From positions 124,001 to 188,000 of the forward strand of contig NZ_JACSET010000004.1 of assembly GCF_014334325.1 (NCBI RefSeq): a DNA stretch of 64,000 bases, given 5' to 3'. The position numbers and the translations under genes were made by a program. The stretch is from Treponema sp. Marseille-Q4130. GTDB taxonomy: Bacteria > Spirochaetota > Spirochaetia > Treponematales > Treponemataceae. This document shows, one piece after another, positions 61,066 to 64,000 of the stretch (position 1 is its first letter; each line of letters opens with the position of its first letter). The notes under the pieces were generated by a model. It had not been told where the DNA came from, ran no database searches, and was given only the letters and a program-made list of their open reading frames with translations.

Positions 61066-62262
61066 CTAAAAATTGAATATCAGATTGATGACGGTCAAAT
61101 CGCTTGCGGTAAACTGACTCACAAGCGATTCGAATTTGACACCGACTTTTTTGCACGCATCGTCGAGATAGGAGAGGTAGTACAAACCCAAGTCGACGCC
61201 CTCCTGGCCTTCGGGAAGCTCGCGGTAAAAATCGATGAGGGTCTTTTTGCTCGTGTCCGCGGTCTTTTTCGCTTCGATCGTCTCTTTCATTTCCTGAAAC
61301 GCGTCGTCTTTGTTGTAGAGCGTAATCTGCAGTCTGCCCTGCCTGCCGATCGACGAAGCCCCGCCGCCGAGCTTCCACGACAAAAACACGAGTTCGCGCT
61401 TGCGCTGCAACTCTTTAATAATTTTTTCGCGGATGACGGGATCCAGGATGAGCGCATCGATATTGTCGACGCCCTGATACATATTGCGCGCCTCTTTGCG
61501 GATATTCAAGCTTTCGCTGTTGAGCGCAAGCTCCATGATCATGACGGAAATATATTCGGCGACCCGCGATTTTTCCATATACGCGACAAGCTTATTGCGC
61601 AGCGTAAGGAGGATTTCGGGGAAACCTTGGTTTTTGCAGAAGAGTGTAATGATATACCAATTCATGAGGCCCAAGCGGTTCAAAAATTTTTCACTCATCA
61701 AAAGGTAAATGTTTTTTTCTTCCGCAGAGTAGCCCTTGTTGTCGACGATGCTCTGCCAAATCGGATCGAGTATCTGCTTCCGCGTCTGCGCGATGATCGC
61801 ATCTTTATTTAAAAGCATGAGCTTGAGCTGGCGCTCGCTTATCGATGTCTCTTCGTCGATGAGATGTGCGGGATTCGATCGATTGTATTTTCGAACGCAG
61901 GCGCACTTAATGAGGGCGGAATACACTTCCCGATCGAACTGTTTGTAAAGCAGCGAATAGACGATGATCTTCGCAAGATCCATGACTTCCTGCCGCACCG
62001 AAACGAATTCGGTCGTCGATATTTCGATTTTTGAAATGTAGTCGAGTAAAATCAAATGTTGGACGGACTGAGGATAAAATTTATTAAAAAAGATACCGTA
62101 TTCGTCGGCATTGTCCGCAAGTCTGAAACGAAGGAGCTTTTTTTTGCGGCTTATAAAATAAGAAGCACCGTCCTCCGTCAATATGATTTTCAGCGGTAAA
62201 CCGAACATAATTTTTTTTTCAGTCGTACTCATAGTTTTTTTCCAATCGTTTACATTTGCCAA
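61066..62262 (-). CDS. large conserved hypothetical cytoplasmic protein
   Basis: A 398-residue mostly helical protein without signal or membrane segment. The N-terminal part (MFGLPLKIILTEDGASYFIS) looks strand-rich; the middle is long helices; recurring Tyr/Leu stretches occur. Spirochaetes are known to share uncharacterised proteins of this kind. I keep the ATG at 62262, since the promoter places the mRNA start within 2 nt of it; an internal ATG at 62232 would have a leader but no good site. Confidence 0.6.
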   Translation of the reverse strand: MANVNDWKKTMSTTEKKIMFGLPLKIILTEDGASYFISRKKKLLRFRLADNADEYGIFFNKFYPQSVQHLILLDYISKIEISTTEFVSVRQEVMDLAKIIVYSLLYKQFDREVYSALIKCACVRKYNRSNPAHLIDEETSISERQLKLMLLNKDAIIAQTRKQILDPIWQSIVDNKGYSAEEKNIYLLMSEKFLNRLGLMNWYIITLFCKNQGFPEILLTLRNKLVAYMEKSRVAEYISVMIMELALNSESLNIRKEARNMYQGVDNIDALILDPVIREKIIKELQRKRELVFLSWKLGGGASSIGRQGRLQITLYNKDDAFQEMKETIEAKKTADTSKKTLIDFYRELPEGQEGVDLGLYYLSYLDDACKKVGVKFESLVSQFTASDLTVINLIFNF

Positions 62263-62270
62263 TGTGCAGT

Positions 62271-62299
62271 ATTATATACAATAGGACTTGCATTGTAAA
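62271..62299 (-). promoter_or_regulatory. promoter for the five-gene trmB-ligA operon
   Basis: Minus strand TTTACA (62299-62294), 17-bp spacer, TATAAT (62276-62271), then 8 nt to the ATG at 62262. Confidence 0.6.
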
Positions 62300-62323
62300 C
62301 ACGTTATACAATACACTGACGGC

Positions 62324-64000
62324 ATGAAAACGAAGCGCTTCGCACTGTGTTTTTTTATCGGTATTTTCGCTTCCGTATCCCTGTGCGCGCAAAACGAAGT
62401 GCACGGACGCGAACTCTGCCGCGAAACGGCTTCTTTTCTGTCTTCGTTCGGTTTACGTACAGTAAGCGATGCCCTCGTATCGGGCGGACAAAACGATTTT
62501 CCGTACAACGTCTACGTCCGCATTCCCGCATCCGAAAAGACTACCGTTTCAAACGGACGCAAAAGACTCATCCTCGCCTTTACGATGGAAGACGCGTACG
62601 TCCACCGCGATTTTTTTACGCCGTTTTTGCAGAGCGTAAAAGAAATCAAAAGCGACTCGGATATCATCCTGCTTTTTTCTTACGGAGACGAAAAGATCGA
62701 TGCAGGCATACCACAGATAAAAGGTACCGACGCTTTCGCGAAAAACATCGAAACGCCGGACGATTATGCGGCCGTGTGCGTCGATTTCGACGCCCGAAAA
62801 AAAGCGGCAATCGAACCGGGAGGCGAAGGCACTGTTTCCCCCGATTGGCTCGTGCTGCGCCTCATCCGCGCGTGCGATGAAAACGCCATCCCCTATGTCC
62901 TCCGCGGCGGCGGACTCAATTCGCTCTTCCGCCTCTCCCTCCTCGAAAGCGATGAGCGCTCGTCTTTTTTTCTTACGCGCGAAATCCCGTGCGTATCGAT
63001 TTCGCTTTCTCCCGACAGCGAAAATGCAATTCCGCTTTTGATATCCTTCGTTTCTGCGTACACGGCGGCAGGAACGGAAAGCTGGGACAGGCACTATATA
63101 CTCATTCCGACGGGCACGTCGATCGTCGACTTCGATGAGCGATTTATCGTGCTGTGTTTTATGGGTATCGCATTCGTAAGTCTTTTTATTCTTTGCGAAT
63201 TTTCGTTTATCGCCGACAAAAAAAACAGAAAAAACATACGACGCGACGTAGTGCATCTGTGGTACATAATCCCGCTCACCGCCCTTATCGCGTCTCTTTC
63301 GTTTCAGGCAAGTCAAATATTTACACATTTTTTGTCGAATGTATTCGGCATCGGTACACTCGTGCAGTTCATCCTAAAAGTCGCCGCAGCCTTTATCATC
63401 GTGACCATTCTCTACCTTTTTCAAATACGCCGGCAAGGCATACTCAAAAAACAAGCCTACGCCTATGTCCTCACGCTCGCTTCCGTCGTCAATATTTTTA
63501 TCTTTGCCGCCGTTGACATATCGCTTTTTTTTCTCTTTACGATGGAATACGTTGTTACGTATTTGTCGCGGCCGTTCAAGCGTACCGGTTCCCTTATCGC
63601 GCTTTTTTTTCTGATGGGGATCCCCTTTTTGCCCTACGTCGTGCAGATAATTAATTTCGGCCGCGCAAACGCATTCCGCACCGTCGCGTACAGTCCGTTT
63701 CCGATAAATGTACTCCTCGCCTTTCTCTTTCTTCCGTTTTTAATACAGTGGTTCCGCATCATAGCGCGCATGAACGAAAGGTGGCAAAACACATCACTCA
63801 CCGTTGTCGGTATGCGCATACGCAATGCTGTCCTATCCCTCACGGCTATTGCAATAATCACGACTTTGATTTTTACGGCGATCACCTATATTCCCGACCG
63901 TTTCGATACCGGAGACAAAAGACGATTCACGTTTAGAAGCGATATACGAGAGGCGGATGAAAACCGCATTTCGTGCAGCGTAAGCGACAGAACTTTTTTC
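62324..64000 (+). CDS. exported multi-pass membrane protein, cut by the window edge
   Basis: The frame from the ATG at 62324 stays open to the end of the window, giving at least 559 residues. It starts with a signal peptide (FALCFFIGIFASVSLCA), then a domain of about 240 residues outside the membrane (YNVYVRIPASEKTTVSNGRK, DDYAAVCVDFDARKKAAI), and from about residue 275 at least six or seven membrane segments (VLCFMGIAFVSLFILCEFSF, LWYIIPLTALIASLSF). Another extracytoplasmic part begins near 530. The soluble domain recalls the layout of membrane peptidase-like or Gaa1-like proteins, but I cannot name the family. It diverges from the trmB-ligA operon. Confidence 0.7.
   Translation, partial: MKTKRFALCFFIGIFASVSLCAQNEVHGRELCRETASFLSSFGLRTVSDALVSGGQNDFPYNVYVRIPASEKTTVSNGRKRLILAFTMEDAYVHRDFFTPFLQSVKEIKSDSDIILLFSYGDEKIDAGIPQIKGTDAFAKNIETPDDYAAVCVDFDARKKAAIEPGGEGTVSPDWLVLRLIRACDENAIPYVLRGGGLNSLFRLSLLESDERSSFFLTREIPCVSISLSPDSENAIPLLISFVSAYTAAGTESWDRHYILIPTGTSIVDFDERFIVLCFMGIAFVSLFILCEFSFIADKKNRKNIRRDVVHLWYIIPLTALIASLSFQASQIFTHFLSNVFGIGTLVQFILKVAAAFIIVTILYLFQIRRQGILKKQAYAYVLTLASVVNIFIFAAVDISLFFLFTMEYVVTYLSRPFKRTGSLIALFFLMGIPFLPYVVQIINFGRANAFRTVAYSPFPINVLLAFLFLPFLIQWFRIIARMNERWQNTSLTVVGMRIRNAVLSLTAIAIITTLIFTAITYIPDRFDTGDKRRFTFRSDIREADENRISCSVSDRTFF

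Overview
The window looks like part of a spirochaete chromosome, most likely a Treponema. Evidence is the protein set: a NusA with a C-terminal zinc ribbon, many lipoproteins with spirochaete-type lipoboxes, a SPOR protein, an unusually large signal peptidase I, and a chromosomal integron whose integrase reads in the same direction as its cassettes, as is known for Treponema denticola. Base composition is balanced in the housekeeping parts and visibly AT-rich in the accessory parts (about 36.8-45.4 kb and 48.8-51.6 kb). The species cannot be named from the sequence alone. I saw no tRNA, rRNA or CRISPR array.

Layout. 1-2.1 kb: rimP-nusA-infB operon (minus strand), with a terminator-like hairpin in its leader. 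2.2-7.1 kb: HAD phosphatase, rRNA methyltransferase, miaA, a small conserved protein, a TatD nuclease and an HPt protein. 7.5-14.4 kb: signal peptidase I, divergent coaX and hisS, and a minus-strand run of membrane proteins and lipoproteins. 14.4-17.2 kb: secA, followed by a 70-bp tandem repeat. 17.7-21.2 kb: a NeuB-type synthase, a SPOR-domain protein and a secreted protein. 21.5-27.8 kb: a tightly overlapping operon joining a CapD-like nucleotide-sugar enzyme and a DegT aminotransferase to three divergent xanthine-dehydrogenase-like subunits. 28.3-36.6 kb: a long minus-strand run thrA, aroF-pheA fusion, ilvN, ruvC, ruvA, ruvB, queA.

36.8-45.3 kb: a chromosomal integron. The intI gene is frameshifted but keeps its catalytic and IntI-specific motifs. 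An attI-like core follows, then five attC sites and cassettes encoding a lipoprotein, two small proteins, a membrane coiled-coil protein with a restriction-modification pair, an SRPBCC protein with a HicAB module, and a Vat/CatB-type acetyltransferase. hicA is split by a 109-bp hairpin element with a 5-bp target duplication. 45.5-51.6 kb: a Fur-family regulator, a giant ankyrin lipoprotein, small membrane and secreted proteins, and a MntA/HepT pair with a frameshifted hepT. 51.7-64 kb: recO-deoA-recJ-M23 peptidase (plus strand), a five-gene minus-strand operon with trmB and ligA, and a membrane protein running off the right edge.

Three signals stand out beyond ordinary genes. (1) A family of about 130-320 bp modular hairpin elements (three clear copies, one diverged) whose stems change by compensating substitutions; the two full-length copies end in an intrinsic terminator. 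(2) At least ten promoters whose -10 hexamer ends only 6-9 nt before a start codon, implying widespread leaderless mRNAs. (3) Every integron cassette begins with a short, sequence-variable GC-rich hairpin just after the recombination point. Together with lesions in intI, hicA and hepT, the accessory region looks like a once-active, now partly frozen gene-capture platform.
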